The notes beneath the pieces were generated by a model. The model ran no database searches. It saw only the letters and a list, made by a program, of their open reading frames with translations, and was not told where the DNA came from. Positions 17,004 to 25,066 of a DNA stretch of 36,454 nt are shown here, one piece after another. The stretch is taken from assembly GCA_024642665.1 (NCBI GenBank), contig JAHEAR010000033.1:1-36454 (forward strand), written 5' to 3'. Made by a program: the position numbers and the translations under genes. How positions within the stretch are numbered: the first letter of the stretch is position 1; the number at the start of each line of letters is the position of its first letter. This DNA comes from Bacteroidota bacterium (GTDB lineage Bacteria; Bacteroidota; Bacteroidia; Chitinophagales; Saprospiraceae).

Positions 17004-17768
17004 ATGGCCATTCCTGTGAATTTACCCGAATTAATCATTTCATTGTCGCACGACCATGTAAGTCTAGCGATTTCGGGTAATGAAGATACCGGTAGAGACC
17101 AGTGGGCAGGTAGCTATCCAATCGATGCTTTATTTATCAAAGATCAATTGTCTCAGGTATTTGACGAAGCACTCAGTGCGAATCCTTCCCTGATAGATCA
17201 TTTTGATCAGGTGGAAGTAGTGGTGATCGATAGTCCGCATTTTTGTCTTCCACGTCATTATGCGGAGGATGAACGTTTGACCGAAATAGCCGGTCGATAC
17301 CTCCGCAATAGAAATGGTGACCAGCTGATGGCTGACCAAATTTCGAGCAATAATGTCCTGGCCTATAATTTCCCGCAAGGGACACTCGATCTTATTCATG
17401 AGTATTACGCGAATGCCGGACAACAGCATTTGACCTCTATCCTTTGGAATGCCATCCATGAACACATCAGCGAACTGCCACATAACGGCCTCCGGTTGTT
17501 TCATATACTGAAGGGTAATACACTCATAGTACTGGGGGAAAATGGCGGTAAATTGACTTTTACCAAAACCTGGATCGTTCCCGAAAAAGAAGATTTACAC
17601 TATTATATGTTTGCTTGTGATAAGTTGTTGCAACCGGCTGAAAATTATAGTGTTGTAATCACTGATGAGGCAGTCGGCTTGAAGCTTGAAGAAGTGCCTG
17701 AATTCCGTTTTCATCATCACCTGGTCCTGGCACCATTGAGTACGCTGATTGCCCGCCACCGATCATGA
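17004..17768 (+). CDS. DUF3822 family protein
   Basis: A 254-residue protein of a Bacteroidota family of unknown function that is typically found next to rsmD, as here. No catalytic motif, signal peptide or membrane helix is visible. Recognisable traits are the N-terminal LIISLSHDHVSLAIS strand pair and a late TFTKTWIVPEKEDLHYYMF segment. Some members look like degenerate actin/ASKHA-type folds, but I cannot show that here. The start is taken as the ATG at 17004; an in-frame TTG directly before it is the only longer option. The stop codon overlaps the rsmD start (ATGA), so the two are translationally coupled. Confidence 0.85.
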   Translation: MAIPVNLPELIISLSHDHVSLAISGNEDTGRDQWAGSYPIDALFIKDQLSQVFDEALSANPSLIDHFDQVEVVVIDSPHFCLPRHYAEDERLTEIAGRYLRNRNGDQLMADQISSNNVLAYNFPQGTLDLIHEYYANAGQQHLTSILWNAIHEHISELPHNGLRLFHILKGNTLIVLGENGGKLTFTKTWIVPEKEDLHYYMFACDKLLQPAENYSVVITDEAVGLKLEEVPEFRFHHHLVLAPLSTLIARHRS

Positions 17769-18304
17769 GAATCATTGGCGGCATGTGGCGCGGGAGGCGA
17801 ATCCAAACGCCCTCCAAAAAGTGGCCGGTCAGACCTACTACCGATTTTGCAAGAGAAGCCCTTTTCAATATTTTAGATAATCGATTGGATTATGAATCCT
17901 CCTCTGCATTGGATTTATTCGGTGGCACAGGCATGCATAGCATTGAGCTGGCTTCCAGAGGTTGCAACGATATTACCTATGTCGATCGATTCAGGCACAG
18001 CGTATTATTTATGAAGTCCCTGGCTAAAGAAATGGAGATGCCCATTGAGGTGGTGCTAAGTGATGTCTATAAATTTGTGGAAAGGACGGACCGTCAATGG
18101 GACTATATCTTTGCGGATCCACCCTATGAAATGGATCAGGTCGACTATTTTCCTTCAAAAGTTCTTCAGGCAAAGTTGCTCAAACCCAATGGATTCTTTG
18201 TTTTCGAGCATATGGCAACGAAAAACTTTGAGAAAACGGAAGGTTTTATGGAAGCCAGGCAATATGGACAAAGTGTTTTTAGCTTTTTTGGCGCAGGATC
18301 GTAA
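17765..18304 (+). CDS. rsmD: 16S rRNA (guanine(966)-N(2))-methyltransferase RsmD
   Basis: RsmD methylates G966 of 16S rRNA during 30S assembly, using S-adenosylmethionine. At 179 residues it is slightly short but complete. It has the N-terminal MRIIGGMWRGRRI, the RNA-binding-type RPTTDFAREALFNIL (23-37), the SAM-binding motif DLFGGTG (50-56) and the catalytic DPPY (118-121). The ATG overlaps the stop of the DUF3822 gene by 4 nt. The TAA stop is itself part of a perfect -7 promoter element for argS. Confidence 0.96.
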   Translation: MRIIGGMWRGRRIQTPSKKWPVRPTTDFAREALFNILDNRLDYESSSALDLFGGTGMHSIELASRGCNDITYVDRFRHSVLFMKSLAKEMEMPIEVVLSDVYKFVERTDRQWDYIFADPPYEMDQVDYFPSKVLQAKLLKPNGFFVFEHMATKNFEKTEGFMEARQYGQSVFSFFGAGS

Positions 18305-18309
18305 CTTTG
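18302..18309 (+). promoter_or_regulatory. -7 promoter element (TAACTTTG) of argS, overlapping the rsmD stop codon
   Basis: A perfect TAnnTTTG match whose first three bases are the rsmD stop TAA. It ends 10 nt before the argS ATG, leaving a leader of only a few nucleotides. Confidence 0.5.
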
Positions 18310-18319
18310 CTCCCCACGC

Positions 18320-20140
18320 ATGAAGGATATACTGAAAGAAATACAAATCGCTGCTGCAGAAGCAGTGCTAAAAGTCTACGATCAAACCGTTGACCCGGAA
18401 GAGTTTTTGGTGACCCCTACCAAAAAGGAACATCAGGGGGATTATACGCTGGTCACTTTTGCTATTGCTAAAACTCTCCGGCAACCACCACCAAAGATCG
18501 CAGTTGCCCTCGGAGAATATATGGCGAAGGCACGATACTGGATCAGCGGAGTAGAAGTAGTCCAGGGTTTTCTGAATATTTCCTTAGCGGATGAATATTG
18601 GTCTTCCTTGTTAAATGATATGAAGGCCTCACCAGATTTTTGGAAGCCAAAACAACCTAAGGAAAAGATTCTGGTGGAGTTTTCATCACCGAATACCAAT
18701 AAACCATTGCACCTTGGGCACATCCGAAATATATTACTGGGATGGTCAACGTATAAAATCCTGCAGGCCTGTGGCCATGAAGTGTATCGAGTGCAGATCG
18801 TCAATGATCGGGGTATTGCCATCTGCAAAAGCATGCTCGCCTGGACAAAATTTAGTGGAGGAGTAACGCCGGACCAGGCTGGAGTTAAAAGCGATCATTT
18901 TGTGGGCGACTGGTATGTGCGATTTGAAAAAGAGTTTCAGATCGAATACAAAGCCTGGCAGCAAACAGCAGAAGCCAACGCAATTTTTGAAAAGCGTCCT
19001 GATTCCGAAATAGATGAATCAGCCTTTTACAAGTCGTATAAAAATAAGTATTTCAATGACCTGAGTTCGCTGGGAAAGGAAGCGCGTGGATTGCTTCTTA
19101 AATGGGAAGCAAATGATCCGGACACTATCGCCCTCTGGAAGAAAATGAATGGTTGGGTATATGCAGGTTTTGAAGAAACTTATCAAAATCTAGGTGTTTC
19201 TTTTGATAAACTGTACTACGAAAGTGAAACCTATCTTCTTGGTAAAGGCATTGTAGAAGATGGGCTGAATAAAAAAGTTTTTTATCAGAAAGAGGATGGC
19301 TCTGTCTGGGTGGATCTGACGGATGCAGGTCTCGATCATAAGATCTTGCTTCGAAGCGATGGGACATCAGTGTATATGACCCAGGATGTTGGTACAGCCC
19401 AAATGCGGTATGATGAATTTGGTACGGGGCGTATGATTTATGTTGTTGCCGATGAACAGAATTATCATTTTCAAGCCTTATTTGCGATCATGGCCAAAGT
19501 GGGTGCGCCGTATGCAAACGGGCTTCATCATCTTTCTTATGGTATGGTTGATTTGCCCGAAGGCAAAATGAAATCCAGAGAAGGTACTGTAGTCGATGCA
19601 GATGATTTGATGAAGACCGTCATCGAGGAAGCCGCCATTGCAGCGGAAGAACGAGAGGAAGTAGATCAGGAGGTTATCCGCAAGATAGGAATGTCGGCTT
19701 TGAAATATTTTATCATCAAGGTGGATCCGCGTAAACGAATGACCTTTGATCCAAAGGCCTCCGTGGATATGCAGGGACAGACAGGTCCTTATATTCAAAA
19801 TGCGTACGTGCGTATTCAGTCAATCATCAGAAGAGCTGAAGATGGTGGTGGAAGTTATGAAGGATATGTGGTGAACGATGATGAAAAGACATTGTTAAAT
19901 ATGTTAGGACAAATTGCACATGTGATTGAAAATGCAGCAAAAGAGTACAGTCCGGCATTAGTGGCCAATTACGCTTTTGGACTGGCAAAAGAATATCACC
20001 GCTATTATCATGAAGTACAAGTACTAAAAGCAGAATCAGAAGAGGCAAAAAATTATCGTTTGGCACTCATCGAAGTTATTGGTGATGTGCTGAAAAATAC
20101 CATGGATTTGCTGGGGATAGAAATGCCGGAACGAATGTAG
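18320..20140 (+). CDS. argS: Arginine-tRNA ligase
   Basis: ArgRS, a class I aminoacyl-tRNA synthetase, charges tRNA-Arg. At 606 residues it has full length. The N-terminal add-1 domain (about 1-95) is followed by the catalytic core with SSPNTNKPLHLGH (HIGH motif 131-134). The KMSKS-like loop reads GKMKSREGTVV near residues 414-424. The C-terminal DALR anticodon-binding domain runs from about 480 to the end. The start is ATG, 15 nt after the rsmD stop and just after its own -7 box. Confidence 0.98.
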   Translation: MKDILKEIQIAAAEAVLKVYDQTVDPEEFLVTPTKKEHQGDYTLVTFAIAKTLRQPPPKIAVALGEYMAKARYWISGVEVVQGFLNISLADEYWSSLLNDMKASPDFWKPKQPKEKILVEFSSPNTNKPLHLGHIRNILLGWSTYKILQACGHEVYRVQIVNDRGIAICKSMLAWTKFSGGVTPDQAGVKSDHFVGDWYVRFEKEFQIEYKAWQQTAEANAIFEKRPDSEIDESAFYKSYKNKYFNDLSSLGKEARGLLLKWEANDPDTIALWKKMNGWVYAGFEETYQNLGVSFDKLYYESETYLLGKGIVEDGLNKKVFYQKEDGSVWVDLTDAGLDHKILLRSDGTSVYMTQDVGTAQMRYDEFGTGRMIYVVADEQNYHFQALFAIMAKVGAPYANGLHHLSYGMVDLPEGKMKSREGTVVDADDLMKTVIEEAAIAAEEREEVDQEVIRKIGMSALKYFIIKVDPRKRMTFDPKASVDMQGQTGPYIQNAYVRIQSIIRRAEDGGGSYEGYVVNDDEKTLLNMLGQIAHVIENAAKEYSPALVANYAFGLAKEYHRYYHEVQVLKAESEEAKNYRLALIEVIGDVLKNTMDLLGIEMPERM

Positions 20141-20194
20141 GTCGGCAATCGTTAGTAGTAAGTAATATTTAATGGCCCATCAGAAAACAGTGCT

Positions 20195-20206
20195 CCCCTT
20201 TAGGGG
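20195..20206. repeat. Small palindromic intergenic element CCCCTTTAGGGG
   Basis: A 4-bp GC stem with a TTTA loop in the 143-nt gap between argS and glnS. Its reverse complement, CCCCTAAAGGGG, occurs at 31672-31683 in another intergenic region, so it may be a member of a small dispersed repeat family. Confidence 0.4.
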
Positions 20207-20283
20207 CTGGTGGTAAAAGGCATGGATGCAGATTATTTGTGGTCCCAATTAAAAATTATTTGTGCGTTTGATTATTGAAAATT

Positions 20284-21945
20284 ATGGAAGAGACAAGATC
20301 ATTAAATTTTATAGAGGAGTTTATCGAAGAGGATATAGCAAATGGCAAACATGCGGGTCGTGTACACACGCGATTCCCACCGGAGCCAAATGGATTTCTT
20401 CATATAGGTCATGCCAAAGCGATTTGCATCAATTTTGAGTTAGCGAACAAATATGGTGGTAAAACAAACCTCCGTTTTGATGATACCAATCCGGCAACAG
20501 AAGAAACCATGTATGTGGATGCCATTCGCGCGGACATTAAATGGCTTGGATATGATTGGGAAGATCGGGAGTTTTATGCCTCAGATTATTTTGACCAATT
20601 GTACAACTTCGCATTGAATCTGATCGATAAAGGTCTCGCATACGTTGATGATAGCACCGTTGAGCAAATCGCAGAGCAAAAAGGGGCACCCACCACACCG
20701 GGAAAAAACAGCCCATTCCGGGATCGATCGATTGAAGAGAACAGGGATTTATTTATCCAAATGAAGGATGGTAAATTTCCGGATGGAAGCCGCGTATTAC
20801 GTGCAAAAGTGGACATGACTTCACCGAATATGCATATGCGTGACCCGGTCATTTATCGAATCAAAAGACAAACTCACCATCGGACCGGGGATAAATGGTG
20901 CATCTATCCGATGTATGATTTTGCACATGGACAAAGTGATAGCATCGAAGGCATTACGCATTCATTGTGTTCACTGGAGTTCAGACATCATCGCCCGCTG
21001 TATGATTGGTTGATCCAGCATCTCGAAATCTTTCCAAGTCGGCAGATCGAATTTGCGCGCATGAATGTCACTTATATGATCACATCAAAAAGGCGACTGC
21101 TGCAATTGGTCAATGAGGGACTTGTGACCGGATGGGATGATGCCCGAATGCCTACCCTGAGTGGTCTGCGGCGAAGAGGATATCCACCGGCAGCAATCAG
21201 AACTTTTTGTGATAAAGTAGGGGTGGCCAAGAGAGACAATTGGATCGAAGTAGAATTGCTGGAGTCATGTGTTCGTAATGAACTGAATCAAACGGCGCTC
21301 CGACGGATGGTCGTTTTGGAACCGGTAAAGTTGATCATTACAAACTATCCGGAAGGACAAACAGAAATGCTGCCTTCTGAAAATAATCCGGAAGATGAAA
21401 ATGCCGGAAATCGTGAAATGCCTTTTAGCCGTGAGTTATGGATCGAAAAAGAGGACTTTATGCTCGATCCGCCAAAGAAGTTTTTTCGACTGGCACCCGG
21501 TGCTACCTGCAGACTAAAAAGTGCATACATCCTCACCTGCGAAAATGTAGTCATGGATGAAACTACAAATGAGGTGAAAGAAATCCATTGCATCTATTAT
21601 CCGGATTCGAAAAGTGGTTCAGATACCAGCGGCATAAAAGCAAAAGGTACCTTGCATTGGGTGAATGCAGCTACCGCATTGGATGGTGAAGTACGTTTGT
21701 ATGATCGTTTATTTACAGTTGAAAATCCACTGGAAGAGGGCACTGAATTTTTAAGTAAAGTCAATCCTGAATCAATGAAAGTATTGGATCGGGTAAAGCT
21801 CGAGCCATCAATGGCATCAGCCGAGGCAGGAGATGCTTTTCAATTTCTGCGCCATGGATATTTCACAAAGGATCCTGACTCAAACGATACCCATCATGTG
21901 TTTAACCAAACTGTTTCTTTGAAAGAAGGGTGGACGGGAAAGTAG
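20284..21945 (+). CDS. glnS: Glutamine-tRNA ligase
   Basis: GlnRS charges tRNA-Gln directly, so the organism need not rely only on the amidotransferase route for this tRNA. The product has 553 residues from the ATG. The class Ic catalytic motif RFPPEPNGFLHIGH (30-43) has the PEPNG form that separates GlnRS from GluRS (PxPTG). The KMSKS loop is MITSKRRLL (265-273). The C-terminal two-barrel anticodon-binding domain follows. A longer reading would start at a TTG 9 nt upstream; the ATG at 20284 matches the usual N-terminus (acidic residues then LNFIEEFIEEDIANGK), so I prefer it. argS lies 143 nt upstream on the same strand. Confidence 0.97.
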   Translation: MEETRSLNFIEEFIEEDIANGKHAGRVHTRFPPEPNGFLHIGHAKAICINFELANKYGGKTNLRFDDTNPATEETMYVDAIRADIKWLGYDWEDREFYASDYFDQLYNFALNLIDKGLAYVDDSTVEQIAEQKGAPTTPGKNSPFRDRSIEENRDLFIQMKDGKFPDGSRVLRAKVDMTSPNMHMRDPVIYRIKRQTHHRTGDKWCIYPMYDFAHGQSDSIEGITHSLCSLEFRHHRPLYDWLIQHLEIFPSRQIEFARMNVTYMITSKRRLLQLVNEGLVTGWDDARMPTLSGLRRRGYPPAAIRTFCDKVGVAKRDNWIEVELLESCVRNELNQTALRRMVVLEPVKLIITNYPEGQTEMLPSENNPEDENAGNREMPFSRELWIEKEDFMLDPPKKFFRLAPGATCRLKSAYILTCENVVMDETTNEVKEIHCIYYPDSKSGSDTSGIKAKGTLHWVNAATALDGEVRLYDRLFTVENPLEEGTEFLSKVNPESMKVLDRVKLEPSMASAEAGDAFQFLRHGYFTKDPDSNDTHHVFNQTVSLKEGWTGK

Positions 21946-21988
21946 TGGTTTGCTGAATGACATTCTTCTAACCTGTCTAGATCTATAG

Positions 21989-22028
21989 GAAATGGGTTTT
22001 AACCTTTTCAAGGTTGATCATTCTTTTG
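21989..22028 (+). repeat. Intergenic direct repeat, copy A (40 nt)
   Basis: It starts GAAATGGGTTTTAACC and ends ATTCTTTTG. It is 35 of 40 bases identical to copy B at 22177-22216, 188 nt downstream, in non-coding DNA after glnS. Confidence 0.8.
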
Positions 22029-22176
22029 TTGCGGGGCAAATCCCAACGTCACAGAGAGATTGCTAAGGGGTAAACCCCAGCGCTACCTGAAGTCCTTTCA
22101 GGACTATGACAAATAAGAAACAGAAAAGCAATTTCATAATAGAAGATTTCAAAAATCCCTGAAGGGGATCGTGTTA

Positions 22177-22216
22177 GAAATGGGTTTTAACCCTTTCAAG
22201 TGGGATTATTCTTTTG
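22177..22216 (+). repeat. Intergenic direct repeat, copy B (40 nt)
   Basis: The second copy of the element at 21989-22028, with five differences and no gaps. Confidence 0.8.
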
Positions 22217-22229
22217 CTTAGTGATTCGA

Positions 22230-22260
22230 CAAGTAGATTCCTCCTTGCAGTCGGAATGAC
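22230..22260 (-). repeat. Copy 1 of a GTCATTCCGAGCGCAGC-like element (inverted)
   Basis: Read on the minus strand it runs GTCATTCCGACTGCAAGG then AGGAATCTACTTG. It matches copy 2 (22338-22370) and, more weakly, copy 3 (22410-22440), which are in the opposite orientation. Confidence 0.65.
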
Positions 22261-22278
22261 AATGCTTTGGTTGGTTTA

Positions 22279-22319
22279 GGGAGAAAAGGGTGCGGGCTTT
22301 GCACGCACCCTTTTCTCCC
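22279..22319. repeat. 16-bp perfect inverted repeat (long hairpin)
   Basis: GGGAGAAAAGGGTGCG (22279-22294) and CGCACCCTTTTCTCCC (22304-22319) surround a 9-nt loop. It lies between convergent glnS and the DUF5683 gene. There is no T-run on either side, so it is not a standard terminator, though a stem this stable may still end or protect transcripts. Confidence 0.75.
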
Positions 22320-22337
22320 CTCTATTTAAAACCGACC

Positions 22338-22370
22338 GTCTTTCCGAGCGCAGCGAGGAACCTGCTGTGG
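22338..22370 (+). repeat. Copy 2 of the GTCATTCCGAGCGCAGC-like element
   Basis: It runs TTCCGAGCGCAGCGAGGAAC and then CTGCTGTGG. It is opposite in orientation to copy 1, and the 16-bp inverted repeat at 22279-22319 lies between them. Confidence 0.65.
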
Positions 22371-22409
22371 ACTAAAAGGAATGCTTATAACTCGTGACGA
22401 ATAACTACT

Positions 22410-22440
22410 GTCATTCTAAGCGCAGAAAAGAATCCTTACG
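22410..22440 (+). repeat. Copy 3 of the GTCATTCCGAGCGCAGC-like element (degenerate)
   Basis: It runs GTCATTCTAAGCGCAG and then AAAAGAATC. The orientation is the same as copy 2. Confidence 0.55.
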
Positions 22441-22465
22441 GAAACTAATGAATTTAAGATTCGAA

Positions 22466-23068
22466 TTAGAAGCTCACAAACAAGCCCATTCGCATAGGGC
22501 TGTTGGGGTCATCATCCACACGCGAACCAATATGAATGGAAAGGTTTTCATCGATATCAAACTCTTTTAAATGTGCGTTGACAAAAGCATCTATGCCATT
22601 CGCCAGCCAGACAAGCGATAGGCCGATGATGGATAGCTGACGGTTGTTGTTAGCCTGATCGCGGAGCAATTTTAATTGATTTGAATCTGTAATGTTGGTA
22701 AGATCGCTGCAGTGAGATGGATAGACAATAGGTGTTCCATCAATGCTGGCGATGTATCCGTCCCTAAGGCAATTGTACCGTTGTGTATTATAATAAACAA
22801 GATACCCCATGCCTCCTACTGCGCCCCAGATAAAAGGGACGCGGAGATAACTCTTATTGTATATCTGCCCTGTACCTGGGATCACCAGACTCATAAACAT
22901 GGCTTTTCCGGGCTTGCCTTTAAAGATGGAACTCTTTTTTTGTTTTATGACGATGCTATCCGATTGCGAATTATTGACGACAATAGTGTCATCAATCGTT
23001 TGCCCACTGATATTGGCATTGATCAGGCAAATAAGCAGACAAATAGATATAGCAGATAATATTTTCAT
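22466..23068 (-). CDS. DUF5683 domain protein downstream of parB
   Basis: A 200-residue envelope protein. It has a signal peptide or N-terminal anchor (about 1-22), a short charged stretch, then the DUF5683 region with KPGKAMFMSLVIPGTGQIYN (about 53-72) leading into hydrophobic helices (about 79-92 and 145-160). The family is regularly found right behind parA-parB in Bacteroidota, but its function is unknown. The gene starts 27 nt after parB and is probably in the same transcript. In many relatives dapB and lepB come next; here the operon ends in the repeat region instead. Confidence 0.85.
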   Translation of the reverse strand: MKILSAISICLLICLINANISGQTIDDTIVVNNSQSDSIVIKQKKSSIFKGKPGKAMFMSLVIPGTGQIYNKSYLRVPFIWGAVGGMGYLVYYNTQRYNCLRDGYIASIDGTPIVYPSHCSDLTNITDSNQLKLLRDQANNNRQLSIIGLSLVWLANGIDAFVNAHLKEFDIDENLSIHIGSRVDDDPNSPMRMGLFVSF

Positions 23069-23095
23069 GAATTTATACAGGCGTCTCCAAAAGGG

Positions 23096-24031
23096 CTAGT
23101 CGTTATCTTCCAGACTTTCCAGTAAATCCAGAATATAGTTAAGTTCACGATCAGTTTTAAATGGAATTCGGATCTCCCCGCTTCCATTTTCTTTATACTG
23201 AAGATCTACTTTTACCCCAAGCAATTCTTTCAATTGTTGTTCAATCTTTCTGATGTCTGCGGATTTGGAGGAAGATTGTTTCGTGGTGCCGGTAGCAGAT
23301 TTTGATTTATCTTTTCCTGCTTTGTTGTCCTGATATGTATTGATTAGTTTTTCTGTTTCGCGCACACTTAACCCTTTGGAGATGATGTCTCCGAGCACCA
23401 TAAGCTGTGCACTGATCTCTTCCAATCCGGCAATGGCTTTCGCATGACCCATACTTATTTTTTCCGTTCGCAGCGCTTGCTGAATCTGCGGTGGAAGCTT
23501 TAGTAATCGCAGAAAATTAGTAACCGTACTTCTTTGCTTGCCGACCCTTTGAGATAGTTCTTCGTGCGTCAAAGTGCACTCATCAATCAGCCGTTGTAAA
23601 CTAAAAGCCATCTCCATGGCATTTAAATCTGCACGTTGAATGTTTTCTACAATAGCCATTTCCAACATGCCCTGATCATCGGCGACGCGGATATAAGCCG
23701 GTACTACCGTTAAGCCCGCCATTTGGGCAGCTCTAAGGCGTCGCTCGCCCGCAATCAACTGATATTGTCCTTCATGCAGTCTTCTTAGGGTGAGTGGCTG
23801 TATAATACCATGTGTTTTGATAGATTGGGCCAGTTCTTCGAGCGCAGTTTCATCAAAATCTGTTCTGGGTTGGTATGGATTTGTTTCAATAGATCCAACT
23901 GGAACTTCCATGGTGTCTCTGGAAAGTTCTTGTAACTCTTGTCCGGTTGGGGCAGTACCTCGTTCCTCAATATTTGTAAGCAAAGCGCGGATTCCCTTAC
24001 CGATTTGCATTTTGTTTGTTTCTTTTGCCAT
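23096..24031 (-). CDS. parB: Chromosome-partitioning protein ParB (parS-binding CTPase)
   Basis: ParB loads at parS sites near the origin, slides as a CTP-dependent clamp and is moved by ParA. The product has 311 residues. The N-terminal CTP-binding domain has NPYQPR (51-56), GERRLRA (95-101) and ENIQR (129-133). The central helix-turn-helix (about 156-178) contacts parS. A low-complexity Lys/Ser linker (about 237-258) leads to the C-terminal dimerisation domain. It starts at ATG, 98 nt after parA. I saw no parS-like palindrome (TGTTTCACGTGAAACA or near) in the window. Confidence 0.97.
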   Translation of the reverse strand: MAKETNKMQIGKGIRALLTNIEERGTAPTGQELQELSRDTMEVPVGSIETNPYQPRTDFDETALEELAQSIKTHGIIQPLTLRRLHEGQYQLIAGERRLRAAQMAGLTVVPAYIRVADDQGMLEMAIVENIQRADLNAMEMAFSLQRLIDECTLTHEELSQRVGKQRSTVTNFLRLLKLPPQIQQALRTEKISMGHAKAIAGLEEISAQLMVLGDIISKGLSVRETEKLINTYQDNKAGKDKSKSATGTTKQSSSKSADIRKIEQQLKELLGVKVDLQYKENGSGEIRIPFKTDRELNYILDLLESLEDND

Positions 24032-24129
24032 GCTTGGTTTAAATTATTGCAAGTACTGGTACTCTTTGACGAATAATGGTTCTTATTTATTATATCTGTT
24101 GGGTAGATTAATTCCCGATCATAGGTAGT

Positions 24130-24915
24130 TTACTGATCGCCATCAATCACATCATTATTTCTTTTCAGAAACTCCATCGCCAACTGCATAAAGTTCAAAC
24201 TTCCGGTACTGGCGGCATCATACATGATCACGGGTGCTTTCATACTTGGTGATTCACTGATTTTGCTGTTGCGATGGATGATTGTATCGAATAGAGGGTC
24301 CGTTAGATTCTGACGAACTTCTTCCAGAATCATGTTAGCTAACCTAAGCCGGCTATCATACATCGTCATCACGATTCCTTCAATTTCAAGATTTGGGTTA
24401 AGATGTTCCCTGACTAGTTCAATCGTATTCTTAAGTTTCTGCAAACCTTCCAAAGCATAAATTTCAGTTTGGATCGGGATGATGACGGCATCAGCAGCGG
24501 TCAATGCGTTAACGGCTAATAAACCAAGAGAAGGCATGCAATCAATTAAAATGTAATCATAATCATCCTTAACCTTGTCCAAAACACCCTGCAGGGTATA
24601 TTCCCTTCGCATTCTGGAGACCAATTCTAATTCAGCGCCTACTAAATCAATATGTGAGGGCAGGATATATAAGTTTGGGGTATTGGTGGGTATGATAACC
24701 TCTTTTGCTGAAACACCGTTGATCATGCAATCGTAGATCGTGAGTTGGTCTTCAGTAGTTTCAATACCCAGGCCGGACGTGCTGTTCGCCTGAGGATCAG
24801 CGTCTACCAGTAGGATTTTCTTTTCCAAAATAGCCAGACAGGCCCCCATATTAATCGCTGTGGTGGTTTTTCCTACACCTCCTTTCTGATTTGCTATCGC
24901 TACAATCTTTCCCAA
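24130..24915 (-). CDS. parA: Chromosome-partitioning ATPase ParA (Soj family)
   Basis: ParA is a deviant Walker-A ATPase that binds DNA non-specifically and moves ParB-bound origins apart. It has 261 residues with KGGVGKTT (11-18, signature Lys11), the Walker A' motif DADPQ (38-42) and ILIDCMPSLG (Walker B region). The start is a TTG. The upstream frame has no ATG before the in-frame TAA at 24955-24957, and the TTG gives exactly the standard N-terminus MGKIVAIANQKGG. A perfect -7 box at 24997-25004 predicts a leader of about 75 nt. The weak start codon may keep ParA levels low; this is an inference. Confidence 0.97.
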   Translation of the reverse strand: MGKIVAIANQKGGVGKTTTAINMGACLAILEKKILLVDADPQANSTSGLGIETTEDQLTIYDCMINGVSAKEVIIPTNTPNLYILPSHIDLVGAELELVSRMRREYTLQGVLDKVKDDYDYILIDCMPSLGLLAVNALTAADAVIIPIQTEIYALEGLQKLKNTIELVREHLNPNLEIEGIVMTMYDSRLRLANMILEEVRQNLTDPLFDTIIHRNSKISESPSMKAPVIMYDAASTGSLNFMQLAMEFLKRNNDVIDGDQ

Positions 24916-24996
24916 TTTCGCTGTAATTGTTATGGATCCCGCTTTGTCGGGCGTTTAGTTAATCCCGTATCTAAGTGAATAATACGTTCCGGGGGG

Positions 24997-25004
24997 CAAA
25001 AATA
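24997..25004 (-). promoter_or_regulatory. -7 promoter element (TATTTTTG) of parA-parB
   Basis: A perfect TAnnTTTG match on the minus strand, in the 151-nt divergent region between parA and the FMN reductase-like gene. It predicts a leader of about 75 nt before the TTG start of parA. Confidence 0.55.
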
Positions 25005-25066
25005 CAGCTATTGGCAGAACAATTGGTGTATTCATCATGTATTAAGACCTATTAAATAGCAATGGC

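Larger units (their letters stand above)
21946..22465. other. 520-nt gene-free region filled with repeats
   Basis: No reading frame here looks real. The region holds two 40-nt direct repeats, three copies of a GTCATTCCGAGCGCAGC-like element, a 16-bp inverted repeat, and shorter motifs such as TCCTTTCAGGACTATGAC (22096-22113) and ATCCCTGAAGGGGAT. It separates the convergent glnS and parAB units. Confidence 0.7.

Noticed and set aside
20275-20283. TTG start for glnS nine bases upstream
   Set aside because: The ATG at 20284 gives the standard GlnRS N-terminus, and the extra three residues are not typical of the family.
24032-24129. AGTACTGGTACT near-palindrome between parA and parB as a parS site
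   Set aside because: It does not resemble the conserved parS consensus TGTTTCACGTGAAACA. The symmetry is short and probably chance.
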